From NCBI RefSeq assembly GCF_905147365.1, contig NC_056409.1, positions 17,861,001 to 17,925,000 on the forward strand: a DNA stretch of 64,000 bases, read 5' to 3'. The notes below the pieces were generated by a model, which was given only the letters and a program-made list of their open reading frames with translations, ran no database searches and was not told the origin of the DNA. The position numbers and the translations under genes are program-made. Within the stretch, counting starts at the first letter, position 1; each line of letters opens with the position of its first letter. Of the stretch, positions 1-10,474 are shown one piece after another. Origin of the DNA: Aricia agestis. Lineage: Eukaryota > Arthropoda > Insecta > Lepidoptera > Lycaenidae.

Positions 1-1194
1 TATTCACATGTTAATATTGATCGAGCTATAGATAGCCCGAATCTTGAAGAGAAATTACATTTACAAAAGTCGAATGAAAACGAAGACTATTCTAGAGACA
101 GATCTATCGATGTGGATAATGACGCTGCAAGTTCTATGGACTTAGAAAAGGCAGCAATTACAATCCAAAAAGTGTTCCGAGCGTTTCTTTTTAAAAGTAA
201 AACTTTAAGCACAGAAGAAGTCACAAATATCGATTTAAATTATCTGGTCGATAATGACGAAAAGGAGGTAATTAAATCGATACTATATTATAATAATTTA
301 AATTTTATATTTTGTCATGTTATCAATAAATTGATTATATCATTTTAGGCAGTAAAAGATCCGTCAGTTATGAATAAGGAGCGAAGATCGGGTATTAGCA
401 GGATGGATACCGTGTTGCAAACGGTTAATGAAGAGAAATCTCTATCCTTGTCCACGGATGACTCGTCCACACTTTCAAGTGCAGCTACCATAATACAGGC
501 CCATGTGAGAGGATTTTTGGTTCGCTGTAAAATGCCATTTAATAAAACTGTATCGACCGTATCGGTTCTCGATTCGGATGTTCCATCTGCTGCTTCCTTG
601 GATAGTGACCACAACCAGCAGGTTAATAAAACCATATTAAACATTCACATCGTACCCGAGGGGAATAATTTCATCAGTAGAGACGAAAGTTTAATTACAT
701 CTTTAGATGTGTCGCTAGACGGTAGTCCTCGTCAGTCTTCCAGTTTACATCCCCTGGGGTACGACATAAGTGAAAGGAGAAAACAGCTCAAAAGAGAGGA
801 CGCTATACAGTCTGTGACGCCACCGAGCAATAACAGTGGCAAGTTGAGCGAAGAAGTCGACTCTGTCAAAGAAATCGTACTCAACGACAGTACAGATGAA
901 CCCAACTTAGAAGCATCAGAGAAAAATGACGAATTAAAGAAGGATGACCACCTACCTGAATTTGAAAACCATTCGTCTGAGACTCGTCTGGAGATCTCCA
1001 AGAGCAAGTTTATAGAAACGAGGAACATAACGTCCGATGAAGCAGACGTCGTGACGCCGTTCGTGACCGACAGTGGAACTGTAAATAGTAGTGCAAACGA
1101 TCCATCAAAATTATTGCACTCGGGAGAATTCCACGACATAGTTCTTCCCACGGTGGTATCGCGGAGTAACTCCTCAGTCGTCCGTGGTGAGTGA
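1..1194 (+). CDS. IQ-motif (calmodulin-binding) protein, last two exons (5' partial)
   Basis: Two exons are joined in frame: 1-267, open to the window edge, and 349-1194. The intron 268-348 has a GTAATT donor and a TTTTAG acceptor and is phase 0; the stop is TGA at 1192-1194. The visible part is 370 residues. It has two IQ motifs, AAITIQKVFRAFLFKSK at visible residues 51-67 and AATIIQAHVRGFLVRCK at 134-150. The rest is acidic, rich in Ser, Asp and Glu, and looks disordered. IQ motifs bind calmodulin or EF-hand light chains, so a calmodulin-binding scaffold or neuromodulin-like role is possible, but I do not recognise the ortholog. A strong GTGAGT donor lies directly before the stop, so this may not be the last exon in every transcript. 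The IQ motifs and splice are seen in the sequence; the role is inferred. Confidence 0.75.
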
Positions 1195-1325
1195 AGACAT
1201 CTTGTCAGGTGATAATACTTTCCCTAATATTGAGGCCAACGCATGACTGCTTTAATCCTGATTTATGCAGTAGTTGCATAGTTGTCGTGCTTCTCGATCA
1301 TTTTTAAACGTTTTAACTTTGTGTA

Positions 1326-1331
1326 AATAAA
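1326..1331 (+). promoter_or_regulatory. Candidate polyadenylation signal of the IQ-motif gene
   Basis: AATAAA lies about 130 bases after the stop codon in AT-rich sequence, the expected place for the transcript 3' end. Confidence 0.5.
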
Positions 1332-1483
1332 TGGCCTATAAAAATAGTTAATTATTATGTAAGAAGATAATATAATTTATGAAATGTATGTATGTATTGT
1401 AGTTTAACCTTTGATTAAAATAATTTCCAGTGGTATTTGCAAGTCGTTATATTCAATACAATTTCAGAAAATAATAAGCTTTA

Positions 1484-2341
1484 GGGTCAATCTATAATAG
1501 CGCAGAGTCGAAGAGAAGGGAAGCGAAGCAAATTCCCAAAAACTTTACACAGAAAATTCAATCTTAACTCCTGAGCACAACGTATATGTCGCAGCCGACT
1601 GGTTTAAATAGCCGTTCAATCAAACAGCTAGCCCTTTGACTGAACAACGCCATTCAATCACACGTCTAGCTTTAATATCGAATATTTTAGTCGCTCAAAA
1701 CGTTCAACACTACAGCTGATTCAAAAGCCGCCGTCTAATTGAAGTAGTTCAGCGCGCACCGCTGCTGCGCTAGGTGCTTTTTATTTACAATATAGCGTCA
1801 ACTAGCAGGTGTTTGTTGGTGTTTGTGGTTGTTTTTTGGAAAGAAAGTAGTTAATAAAAGTTACAAGTGTTATTAAAGAGACAAAAATTGTGGAGGCACA
1901 TACGAGTGAATTAAAATTTCAACAAATATTCGAGGAGAAATTACGGGATTATGAAATGGATGGACGCAGCCGCCTCCGAAAGGGGGGTTCGGGGGAGCAG
2001 CCCCCCGCCAAAACAAAAACAAACAAGTCGGCTAAACGACGTATAGCCGTGTGATTGAATGGCTTTGTTCAGTCAAAGGGCTAGCTGTTTGATTGAACGG
2101 CTATTTAAACCAGTCGGCTGCGACATATACATCACTTTTGCGAGGCCATTCGGCGTTGGTCGGGCGCATCCACGCGAATTTGCGCGGATGCGTGCGCCTT
2201 TTTAAATTCTCAGAAGTAATAAAGTGCGGTAATGCTTTGGAGTTAAGGTTGAATTTGTTATGTTTACCTTCACATTAAGTCGCAAGTAGCGCGGCTGCCG
2301 CACTACCCGCGACTTAATGTGAAGGCAGCCTAAATTGACCC
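1484..2341. mobile_element. PIF/Harbinger-like MITE with nested insertion
   Basis: The ends are GGGTCAAT and ATTGACCC, each flanked by TTA, matching the 3-bp TWA target duplication of PIF/Harbinger elements. The terminal match is short (8 bp). The right end also holds a hairpin at 2268-2327, whose arms start and end with CCTTCACATTAAGTCGC and its complement. The next entry is nested inside. No coding capacity is visible. Family assignment rests on the TSD and terminal GGG only. Confidence 0.4.
1582..2130. mobile_element. Nested MITE with ~80-bp terminal inverted repeats
   Basis: The first ~80 bases (from GTATATGTCGCAGCCGACTG) return as the reverse complement at 2048-2130 with about one mismatch. 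The middle has a C/G-rich block at 1970-2015 (GGGGGAGCAGCCCCCC) that recurs inverted at 55717-55780. No ORF. I could not assign a TSD. Confidence 0.75.
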
Positions 2342-2508
2342 TTAGTGACACTTGTTGTGCATATAAATTATTTTCTTATATTTCTAATGTTAAAAAATGT
2401 AAGTATCTGACAATTATTTTTTTTTCTTTTTCAGAATTCCAAAACGTCCTTGTTTACTTTTTACTCTGGAATCCATCGTAACATCAAAAGGGTCAGTTCA
2501 ATAGTTAC

Positions 2509-2600
2509 ATAATCCCCGCGTTGATGTTAAAAACGCTCAAAATGCCTCCTATTTTGAGCGTTTTGATCGTTTTTAACATCAAATGGAACGCGGGGATTAT
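2509..2600. repeat. Short palindromic MITE or hairpin
   Basis: A near-perfect palindrome: the left arm begins ATAATCCCCGCGTT and the right arm ends AACGCGGGGATTAT; the inner arms carry AAAACGCTCAAAAT and its complement. It is about 92 bp, typical of a small fold-back MITE. It has no coding capacity. Confidence 0.7.
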
Positions 2601-3010
2601 AATCTGCGCTAATGAGGTTAATTAATCAACGTCAGTTAAAACCATTTACTATTACAATATTTTTACTATCTAATCTTTATAAAATATATGTAATAATCAA
2701 TAACAAGTCTAAATTTTAATAATAAATTATGTAAAATTGAGTTTGTTCCTCATTATTAATTATTAGGTATATACTATATACCCTAGTACCGGCTACCGGT
2801 TAGTACTTATATCTATCTCGATAGCTTGTTATTCGAGTATTATTTGCCTTGGGTGTTTGGCCTTCAAAGTTTCCTCATTTTTGGGTGAGCCGAGTTTCCT
2901 CCCAAAGAAGCAACAACCATAGTGTTATAATGTGTAAGTATAATTCATAACTCCGAAGTACGAAGAGACAAGTAGCGTTGTGTAAGGGCCCTTCCACACG
3001 ACGTTTTTTT

Positions 3011-3454
3011 AACCGACTTCCAAAAAACGAGGAGGTTGTATATTTGGCTGTGGATATATTTTTATTTTTATTTTTGTATGTTGGACCACTACTCCGCCGT
3101 TTGTGAACCGATTTTCAAAATTTTTGTTTTGTTATATTGGGTTTCACTCCAATTTGGTCCCATTTTCACAAAAGTGGTGATCTGATGATGGGATCCATGA
3201 GTAATCGAGGGAACTCCTCAAAATTTATATGGAAACATGTGTGGTGATGTATGGTGATTTTGGTTTTATGAGAAGCATCCTAAGCATATGCTACCAAAAC
3301 GCAAGATTTTGCTCCAAGGTATACTATGGTTCCGAAGATACTAAGAGAACTCCGGATTCCTTATAGATACAAGTTTGGGGGTTTAGGCGTTGTTTTAAGA
3401 ACTGAAAGCCTATGTTACTATGTAAATTACATTCATCATCATCATCATCATCAC
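3011..3454 (+). repeat. ACCGACTTCC...(CAT)n interspersed repeat, copy 1
   Basis: It starts AACCGACTTCCAAAAAACGA, contains ACTCCGCCGTTTGTGAACCG, and ends in a (CAT)n microsatellite at 3432-3454. The same ~450-bp unit recurs at 8263, 28854, 29303 (truncated) and 57679 (minus). A fixed body with a microsatellite at one end resembles microsatellite-associated, Helitron-like non-autonomous elements of Lepidoptera; that class name is inference. Confidence 0.75.
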
Positions 3455-3758
3455 TAGCATGTCAGAGTAACCAATGTCACAACTCACATGGTTGTATATG
3501 AATACAATATACACACAACACCATAAAATATCATCAGTCATCACGTTATGTCCTTATTTATTTGGTACATTTCAAAGCGATTTTAATACAAAAAAATATA
3601 CTTAATGTTGTTTCAAAATGCATAATATTTCAAGTACCACAAAATTGAACATAAGTAATAAATTCAACCTTTACTCCAGAGCGTAAGGCACACATTTGGG
3701 TTGGACTGAAGGAAACGGGGCACTATGGAAAAAAGACTTATAAAAAATTTTCGTCAAA

Positions 3759-4025
3759 ATTTTAACCTTTTATAACCACCCTTTTTGAATATACCAATCA
3801 ATCGGGGGAGCCAAGGGGAGCAAAAAAGCTCAGATAAACTTTTCTCAAAAATCAACCCCTGTCGAAAGACAGGCCGTTAGTACGGAGAAAAATTTGGACG
3901 AAAAAATTCAACCTCTTATAACCACCCCTTTTGAATACACCAATCGATAGGGGGCGCCAAGGGGAGTAAGAAAGCTCAGATAAACTTTTCTCAAAAATCA
4001 ACCCCCGGCCAGATACAGGCCGATA
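3759..4025. repeat. Tandem duplication, ~146-bp unit, two copies
   Basis: The segment from TATAACCACC at 3771 returns at 3917 with the same order of landmarks (ACCAATC, CCAAGGGGAG, AGCTCAGATAAACTTTTCTC, AATCAACCCC, ACAGGCCG). The copies are diverged. No convincing ORF. Confidence 0.75.
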
Positions 4026-4214
4026 TACGAACCTCGTTAGTATGACCACAGAGTACTATAATACTGGCGCAAGTATGGCGAAAATACTTATAAATAAAAT
4101 CTTATAAATAAATACTTATAAATAAATACAATCCAGAAAGTCCAAAAGTAGGTTAGGTTGGAACTTAGACCACAACACCTAGAAATAGGAGCCGACTCGA
4201 CCGAGCTCGACTTC

Positions 4215-4390
4215 AAAATGATAAGATTGAGTACAGAAATAGTTGAGGTTTAGCCGAATTCGGAAAAAGGCACTATTAGATAGGAAAAATTATTTAATAC
4301 TTTTTAGTTCATATTATAAGGATGTTATTATTGTTTTTACCTTAGAAGTGGGTTTTAATTTTTTGTTAAAAATCATAATTATCTACTCTC
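4215..4390 (+). repeat. Half copy of the CCGACTTC fold-back family
   Basis: The segment with GGAAAAAGGCACTATTAGAT and AATTTTTTGTTAAAAAT matches one arm of the palindromes at 30088-30491 and 54567-54971. Only one arm is here. A further half copy is at 48247-48365. Confidence 0.7.
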
Positions 4391-4399
4391 GTTTGTATC

Positions 4400-5270
4400 G
4401 ATACAAACGTAAGTTGAACGCATCAGCAAACGCAAGGAAGCCTAAAGTTTATATCTGTCATAACGCGATGAAAACGCGCAGAAGACGAAGAGCGCATCGG
4501 TTATCGCCCGTCGCAAAAAAAAGTGGCCCTAAGTCTAGATGACTAAAATTGAAGATGAAAATGCATAGTGTGGAGTGTGGACAAAGCTAGTCTCTAATGT
4601 CTAATGTGAGCTATTCCTATCTCTAGTAGGGCAAAACCAGAGATAGATCAAATATTGGGAACGGCCGTAACTGCCGCACTCAGAGTGGAACATAAATAAT
4701 TAGGTACTTGTAAATTGTAATTAATTCAAATTTTTGACATAAGTCCCATACATTATTTATAGCAGATAGGTAGTAGTATTACACTAATAACTTATCAAAC
4801 GGGCGTAGTTCGTACTCCGTACTCGGATATCCTTGGAGACATTAATGATGACTTAATTAACTTTTTTTTAATGAAGAGTGACAGAATATATATTTTGTCA
4901 CGGCATCCTCTACAATAAACACCTATAATGATAATAGTTGCGTTATGTAGGTAGGTAAATAATAATAAACAAATATTAATTAAATCATGCTGCTTTACAT
5001 AATTGTAATTTTATAATTTTTGTTGTTTTGGTTATGGAGGATCAACTCACGGCGCGGGCGCGGCGCCCCTCTTGCCTTTCCACGGGGCACACTTTGGGAA
5101 TCATTTAAAGCCTATAATAATTATAGCTAGCCTAAGTAGCAAAAATAAGTTATTACTTATTATCGAGAATAACGTACAAATCTTTATTACAAATCCCAAT
5201 AACATAAAACTGGAAATTAGTCCAAGTCCATCTCAAGTCTAAACAGCGCGGCGAGCGGCGAGCCACACAA
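4400..5270. other. Unassigned AT-rich intergenic sequence
   Basis: I see no exon, RNA gene or dated element here. There are short inverted matches around 4640-4700 and AT-rich runs. Confidence 0.4.
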
Positions 5271-5279
5271 CTTCATGAA

Positions 5280-5540
5280 GGCCCGTATTCACTTTCATTA
5301 GTAGTAAGTGCAAGTTATTAGGGCAGGTAATTAGTTATTAGGAGAAAGTAAGTGTGGACAGCGACTGACTAGTGCAAGTATTTAGCCGGCTGCGTAGTAA
5401 CGTGATTAGAACTGTATTCACTTTGATTAGTGATTAAGTGCAGGTAACTAGTGCGGGTCATTAGTGATTAGGAGAAAGTAAGTGTGGACAGCGACTGATC
5501 AGTGAGAGTGACTAGTCGGCTGCGTAGTAACGTGATTAAA
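5280..5540. repeat. ~125-bp direct tandem repeat with TIR-like end
   Basis: Two consecutive units share GTATTCACTTT, GGAGAAAGTAAGTGTGGACA and GGCTGCGTAGTAACGTGATT. The start (GTATTCACTTTCATTAGTA after GGCCC) returns inverted at 9277-9300 with one mismatch, so the two could be the ends of one ~4 kb element later filled with insertions. Confidence 0.65.
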
Positions 5541-5660
5541 AGCGTGTTCTATTTTTTGCAAGTGCAAGTGCGAGTACCCACGTCCCGCGCGCCCTTCCTC
5601 CCTTCACTCGCAGCGTGCCTGCCAGCTATGAAATTGAGCTTTATTTTTTCTCAAAGACCA

Positions 5661-5868
5661 GCGGGGCTAAAATAGTCACATTTAGCAATTCCTCTCAATC
5701 AATTCAGCAAATGAATTGTCAAAACTGTCAAACTGACAAATGTCAAATCAGTACAAAAATACAGAAATGAATTGCAAGCAGAGTTGCATTTTGCGATTTT
5801 AGAAAAATGAATCATATTATGATTCATATCATGATTCTTCAAAGCGACCATTTTAGCCCCGCAGGTAG
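5661..5868. mobile_element. MITE with CGGGGCTAAAAT inverted ends
   Basis: The left end is GCGGGGCTAAAATAGTC and the right end CATTTTAGCCCCGC. Inside are short repeats of CAAACTGACAAATGTCAA type and the alternating string ATCATATTATGATTCATATC. No ORF. Confidence 0.6.
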
Positions 5869-6145
5869 ACCTTCAGATAAACAATAATAAATAAACATTG
5901 TTTTATTTCTGAATTTTGAAGCAAATGTTTTCAGAATGTTGAAATATAACTTTCCGAAACTGAGGAAGGCCTGGCCGTCACAGGCTCAGTAAATAAGATG
6001 GATCATTTTTGAATTTTTTGATCAATTTTGAATTCATTCTGAGGACAATGGAAATAGTGGGGGCTAATTAATTATAATTATCACTATGTACCTAATTTAT
6101 TTTTTCTTTCAATTTAAAGAAAGTTAGTAATTTATCAAAATAAAG

Positions 6146-6345
6146 AGACGATCTCTGTGGCTCAATTGGTTGAGTGCATGAAGCTAATACAAAGGTGTGG
6201 CAGCTCAAGCCGGGGGTCGCGGGTTCGAATCACGGCGACGGAACAAAAAGTTTTCAATGTTCCTGGGTCTGGAGACTGTATGCTTATAAAAATATATTAA
6301 GTGTATAATATAGTATAATAAAAATCTTAAACAATATAATAATAT
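6146..6345 (+). mobile_element. tRNA-derived SINE
   Basis: A pol III promoter is visible: box A-like TGGCTCAATTGG at 6159-6170 and box B-like GGGTTCGAATC at 6222-6232. The flanks do not form an acceptor stem and the body continues into an AT-rich tail, so this is a SINE head, not a tRNA gene. Confidence 0.7.
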
Positions 6346-6366
6346 GCATATTGTGTACCTATCCAT

Positions 6367-6731
6367 ACTAATATTATAAATGCGAAAGTGTGTCTGTCAG
6401 TCTATATCTGTCTATCTGTATGTCTGTCTGTTACCACTTCACGCCCAAACCGTTAAACCAATTTTGCTCAAATTTAGTATGGATTTACTTTGAGCCCCGG
6501 GAAAGGACATTGGATACTTTTTATCCCGGGAAAATGTACGGTACACTCGCGATAAACGATTTTTGGCGCAACGGAGTTGCGGGCGTCATCGAGTCTAGTA
6601 TAAAAGTATTAAATATTATATTTCCGTTGTCTGGTACCCGTAACAAAAGTCCTTCAGGTACTTAGCATGGGGCCAGACTGACGTGGTGTGAAGCGTCCAT
6701 AGATATGATATTATAATTATATTATATTAAA
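6367..6731 (+). repeat. TACTAATATTATAAATGC repeat; 5' target copy of a long duplication
   Basis: A typical lepidopteran interspersed repeat, from ACTAATATTATAAATGCG through a GTCTGTC run to GGAGTTGCGGGCGTCAT. Its part from 6451 on, plus downstream unique sequence to 6731, is repeated at 7369-7649 around a truncated LINE. Other copies of the family are at 7690-7905 and 50704-50922, with degenerate copies at 35949-36100 and 45480-45895. Confidence 0.8.
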
Positions 6732-7368
6732 TCATCTTGAGGGTAAGGCCAAATTATCCTCGAAGAAGCTTGGTGTTCTTAACAGAGCGAGACAGTACTT
6801 CAGTCCGGACCAACGCCTACAACTCTACAAGGCGCAGGTTCGGCCTCATATGGAATATTGTTCTCATCTCTTGGCAGGGGCGCCAAAATACCAACTGTTC
6901 CCTCTGGATCGTATCCAACGAAGGGCTGCTCGAAATGTTGACTGCCATAGTGTTTCAAACAGCTTGGAGCCCCTGGAATTACGCCGAGATGTAGCTTCAC
7001 TCTGCATCCTCTATCGGTTGTATCACGGGGAGTGCTCTGAGGAATTATTCGGAATCATACCACCTGCAACTTTTCGCTATCGTCCCACGCGAAAAACATA
7101 CCATCCTCATCACCTTGATGAGTGGCAGTCATCCACAGTGCGTTTTTCTCGTAACTTTCTGCCGCGCACTGTAAAACTCTGGAATGAACTGTCACCAGCA
7201 GTATTTCCGGACCGATACGACCTGCAAACCTTCAAGAAAAGAGCGTATTCCCTCTTAAAGGCCGGCAAGCAGCTCTTCTGATGTTGCGAGTGTCCATGGG
7301 CGACGGTAGTTGCTTACCATCAGGTGACCCGTTTGCTCGTTTGCCCCCTTATTTAATAAAAAAAAAAA
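6732..7368 (+). mobile_element. 5'-truncated non-LTR retrotransposon (3' end of RT ORF)
   Basis: Frame 1 is open from about 6742 to the stop at 7279-7281 and encodes the region after the reverse transcriptase core: QVRPHMEYCSHLLAG, DRIQRRAARN, FLPRTVKLWNELS and FKKRAYSLL are hallmarks of Jockey/CR1-group LINEs. The short 3' UTR contains ACCATCAGGTGACCCG, which I recognise from lepidopteran LINE 3' ends, and closes with an A tail at about 7358-7368. No RT catalytic motif remains, so it is dead on arrival. It is framed by a 281-bp direct duplication. Confidence 0.9.
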
Positions 7369-7649
7369 CGTTAAACCAATTTTGCTCAAATTTAGTATGG
7401 ATATACTTTCAGCCCCGGGAAAGGACATTGGATACTTTTTATCCCGGGAAAATGTACGGTACACTCGCGATAAACGAGTTTTGGCGCAACGGAGTTGCGG
7501 GCGTTATCTAGTGTAGTATAAAAGTATTAAATATTATATTTCCGTTGTCTGGTACCCGTAACAAAAATCCTTCAGGTACTTAGCATGGGGCCAGACTGAC
7601 GTGGTGTGAAGCGTCCATAGATATGATATTATAATTATATTATATTAAA
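7369..7649 (+). repeat. 3' copy of the 281-bp target duplication
   Basis: It is the same length as 6451-6731 and about 97% identical (I count roughly seven substitutions and no gaps). It starts directly after the A tail of the truncated LINE. See findings. Confidence 0.85.
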
Positions 7650-7689
7650 AGTACAAAAGGACACCTTTTCAATTACTTCCATACTAATC

Positions 7690-8225
7690 TATACTTACTA
7701 ATATTATAAATGCGAATGTGTGTCTCTCTGTTTGTCTGTTACCTCTGCACGCTCAAACCTCAGAACCGATTTTGCTGAAATTTGGCATGGAGATACTTTG
7801 AGTCCCGGGAAAGGACATAGGATATTTTTATATCCCGAAAATACGCACGGTTTCCGCGTGATAAACTAATTTTTGCCGCAACTCCGTTGCGGGCGATATC
7901 TAATCTTAATATATATATTTCTTGTGTGCGTGTGTATGTGACTGAACTCCTCCTAAACGACTGGACCAATTTTGATGAAATTTTTTGTGTGTGTTCGTGG
8001 AGATTCGAGAATGGTTTAGATTTACAGTTTGGTCTACTGAAAAATGTTTTTTTCAATTAATTTCTTATTTATAAGGAGTTGTTGATTTTGGAATGTTTTA
8101 CATTAGATCCGGCGGACGGCGCTATCATCGCATTCAATATTATTCTATTTCAATTTTAGTTTGTCCTGACAGATGGTGCTACGATTAATTTGAAAAAAAT
8201 TTTGTTATTCAATTCATGTGCTGAT
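7690..8225 (+). repeat. Two adjoining interspersed repeats
   Basis: 7690-7905 is a further copy of the TACTAATATTATAAATGC repeat ending GTTGCGGGCGATATC. 7906-8225 starts TTAATATATATATTTCTTGT and looks like the 5' part of another lepidopteran repeat. No coding potential. Confidence 0.6.
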
Positions 8226-8262
8226 TAAAATATTAAATAAATAACACATAGGCTACAATTTT

Positions 8263-8684
8263 AACCGACTTTCAAAATGGGGGAGGTGTTATGTTCGTTT
8301 TCTTATATTCAACGATTACTCCGCCGTTTGTTAACCGATTTTCAAAATTTTTCTTTTGGTATATAGGGTATCATCCCAATTTGGTATTATATTCAGAAAA
8401 GTGGTTATCTGATGAAGGATCCATAAGTAATCGAGGGAACTCCTCAAAACTTATAGGGAAACATATGGTGACTTCGGTTTCGTGAGAAGTATTCTAAGCA
8501 TATGCTACCAACAAGTAAGATTTTGCACCGAGATATACCTGGTATACCGTGGTTCGGAAGGTGCTGAGAGAATTCCTGATTCTTTATAGATACAAGTTTG
8601 GGAGTTTCGGCGTTGTTTTAAGAACAGAAAGCATATGCTACTATGCAAATTACATTCTTCATCATCATCATCATCATCATCACT
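8263..8684 (+). repeat. ACCGACTTCC...(CAT)n interspersed repeat, copy 2
   Basis: Same landmarks as the copy at 3011, including ACTCCGCCGTTTGTTAACCG, and a (CAT)n tail at about 8660-8683. The tail is the source of an artefactual poly-His ORF. Confidence 0.75.
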
Positions 8685-8689
8685 ACCAT

Positions 8690-9276
8690 GTTATACCATT
8701 TCATAGTCTTTTAGATCGAGACTCGAGTTTGTCAAGCGATAATTAAAAAAAATCTATATCTACCTAATATTATAAACCTGAAGAGTATGTTTGCTTGAAC
8801 GCGTCAATCTCAGAAACTACAGGTAGTTAACTAATCAGCTAGTTTTTATATAAATACTTTATGGTTAAATAGTTTAAAACTAGTTTTAAATAAAAGGAAT
8901 ATTAAAAATGAAGGACATGTCAAAATGGCAGTTGTATTTTTGAAACTCGGACGCTCGTCTTGTTTTGCAAAAAATAGCAAAGTCTTCTATTGATCCCATA
9001 TTTTTCTTGGTCTTGCAAATTCAGCTTCCAAAAGAGTTCCCGTTTCAGACAGCACCGCATTTAATACTTCTTTGAGTACTTCTTGCAATTGCAAGCTCGC
9101 TCTCGATGTTCGGCCGTACTCGCATGGTTGACAAAAAAACAATCGCTGGTTGACAGCTACTACTGAATTTACTAAATAGAGCCACAAAATTATCACTAAA
9201 TAAGAATTGGACACTATAACTTGCACTACCTACATACCTACACTCCACTGCCTCAATTACTAGTCACTTGCACTTG
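8690..9276. other. No recognisable gene
   Basis: 8757-8830 is a fragment of the repeat with AATCTCAGAAACTAC, seen in long form at 40483-41908. The rest is unassigned AT-rich sequence. Confidence 0.4.
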
Positions 9277-9313
9277 TACTAATGAAAGTGAATACAGGCC
9301 ATAATTTCAATAG

Positions 9314-10474
9314 ATTTTAGATTTCTCACGCGCATTTGATTGTTTAAATTTTGATATTCTTCTGTCCAAATTGAGTTATTATGGATTCGACGAAGAAGCT
9401 GTAAAATGGTTTAGGAGTTATTTGAGTGATCGCTGTCAATGCATCAAAATTACTAGAGACGATGGTACAGAGGTGCTTTCAGATTTTATTACTATTGACA
9501 GAGGAGTGCCACAAGGTTCTATATTAGGACCAGTTCTATTTATTTTATACCTAGCTGATATAGTAAATATTATTAAATATTGTAAATTTCATATATACGC
9601 TGACGATATACAAATATATATCTCGTGTAAGCCTAATGAAATAAATGATACTATCGTTAAACTTAACCTGGATCTGTCCAGCATCGCAGGATGGTCATCT
9701 AAGAACTGTCTTGTACTGAACCCAATCAAAACAAAGTACTTAATTTTCGATAACACATTCCAATTGTCTAATATTTGTATGAAGACGGATGTTGAGCTCA
9801 TGGGAGTGCCAATTGAAAGAGTGTACGAGGCCAAAAATCTCGGTCTTCACATGGACTGTGGGCTGAGATTTGAAAGTCATGTAGCAAACTGTGTACGTGA
9901 CTGTTTTTATAGACTTAAAATTTTGTACAAGATGAGGCCTTATCTTTGTGTGCCATTACGCGTCCAGTTGGTAGAATCGATTGTTCTGTCTAAATTTAAT
10001 TATATGGATGCAGTCTTCGGTCCGCGATTGTTCGCTAAAACTAAGAAGCTAGTGCAACGTGTGCAAAATGCTTGCGCGAGGTTTTGCTTTGATATTCCCA
10101 AAAGGGCTCACGTGACTCCTTATCTCAATGAAAACTTTATTTTAAAAATGCGACATAGACGCAAGCTTCACTTGGCGTGTCTTCTTTTTGGCGTTATGAA
10201 ATATAAGGAGCCAAGTTATCTTTTTGAGAAACTTACATGGAAAACGCGACAATATGTGTCAAGACAATGTGTGCCCCAGCTGACTTTGGAGCGACACAGA
10301 ACAGCCGCCTTCAAAGGCAGCTTCCGCTATGCCGCGACCAAATGTTGGAATAATATTCCACCCCCAATAAGGAACTCGCAGAGTTTTAATACTTTTAAAA
10401 AGAAACTCAGGAGATTTATTCTTGATCACCAAATGGCTGAAGCGTCCTTGAAAATAGACACTAGTGCAATATAA
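9314..10474 (+). CDS. Reverse transcriptase fragment, LINE ORF2 C-terminal part
   Basis: Open for 386 codons from just after a TAG at 9311-9313; there is no genuine start codon because the LINE is 5'-truncated. RT motifs in order are LDFSRAFD (first catalytic Asp), GVPQGSILGP, and HIYADDIQIY (the catalytic YADD box). The post-RT region has YLCVPLRVQLVESIV and a C-terminal CWNNIPPPIRNSQSFNTFKK, typical of Jockey-group elements. The frame has no stops or shifts, so the insertion is fairly young. It lacks an endonuclease and the N-terminal RT motifs and is not a host gene. Confidence 0.9.
   Translation: MLDFSRAFDCLNFDILLSKLSYYGFDEEAVKWFRSYLSDRCQCIKITRDDGTEVLSDFITIDRGVPQGSILGPVLFILYLADIVNIIKYCKFHIYADDIQIYISCKPNEINDTIVKLNLDLSSIAGWSSKNCLVLNPIKTKYLIFDNTFQLSNICMKTDVELMGVPIERVYEAKNLGLHMDCGLRFESHVANCVRDCFYRLKILYKMRPYLCVPLRVQLVESIVLSKFNYMDAVFGPRLFAKTKKLVQRVQNACARFCFDIPKRAHVTPYLNENFILKMRHRRKLHLACLLFGVMKYKEPSYLFEKLTWKTRQYVSRQCVPQLTLERHRTAAFKGSFRYAATKCWNNIPPPIRNSQSFNTFKKKLRRFILDHQMAEASLKIDTSAI

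Noticed and set aside
6150..6240. Possible tRNA gene
   Set aside because: Box A and B are present but no acceptor stem or plausible cloverleaf forms and the transcript body continues; it is a SINE head.
8549..8746. Plus ORF with a run of histidines
   Set aside because: The His run is the translated (CAT)n tail of an interspersed repeat; copies at other sites give the same artefact.
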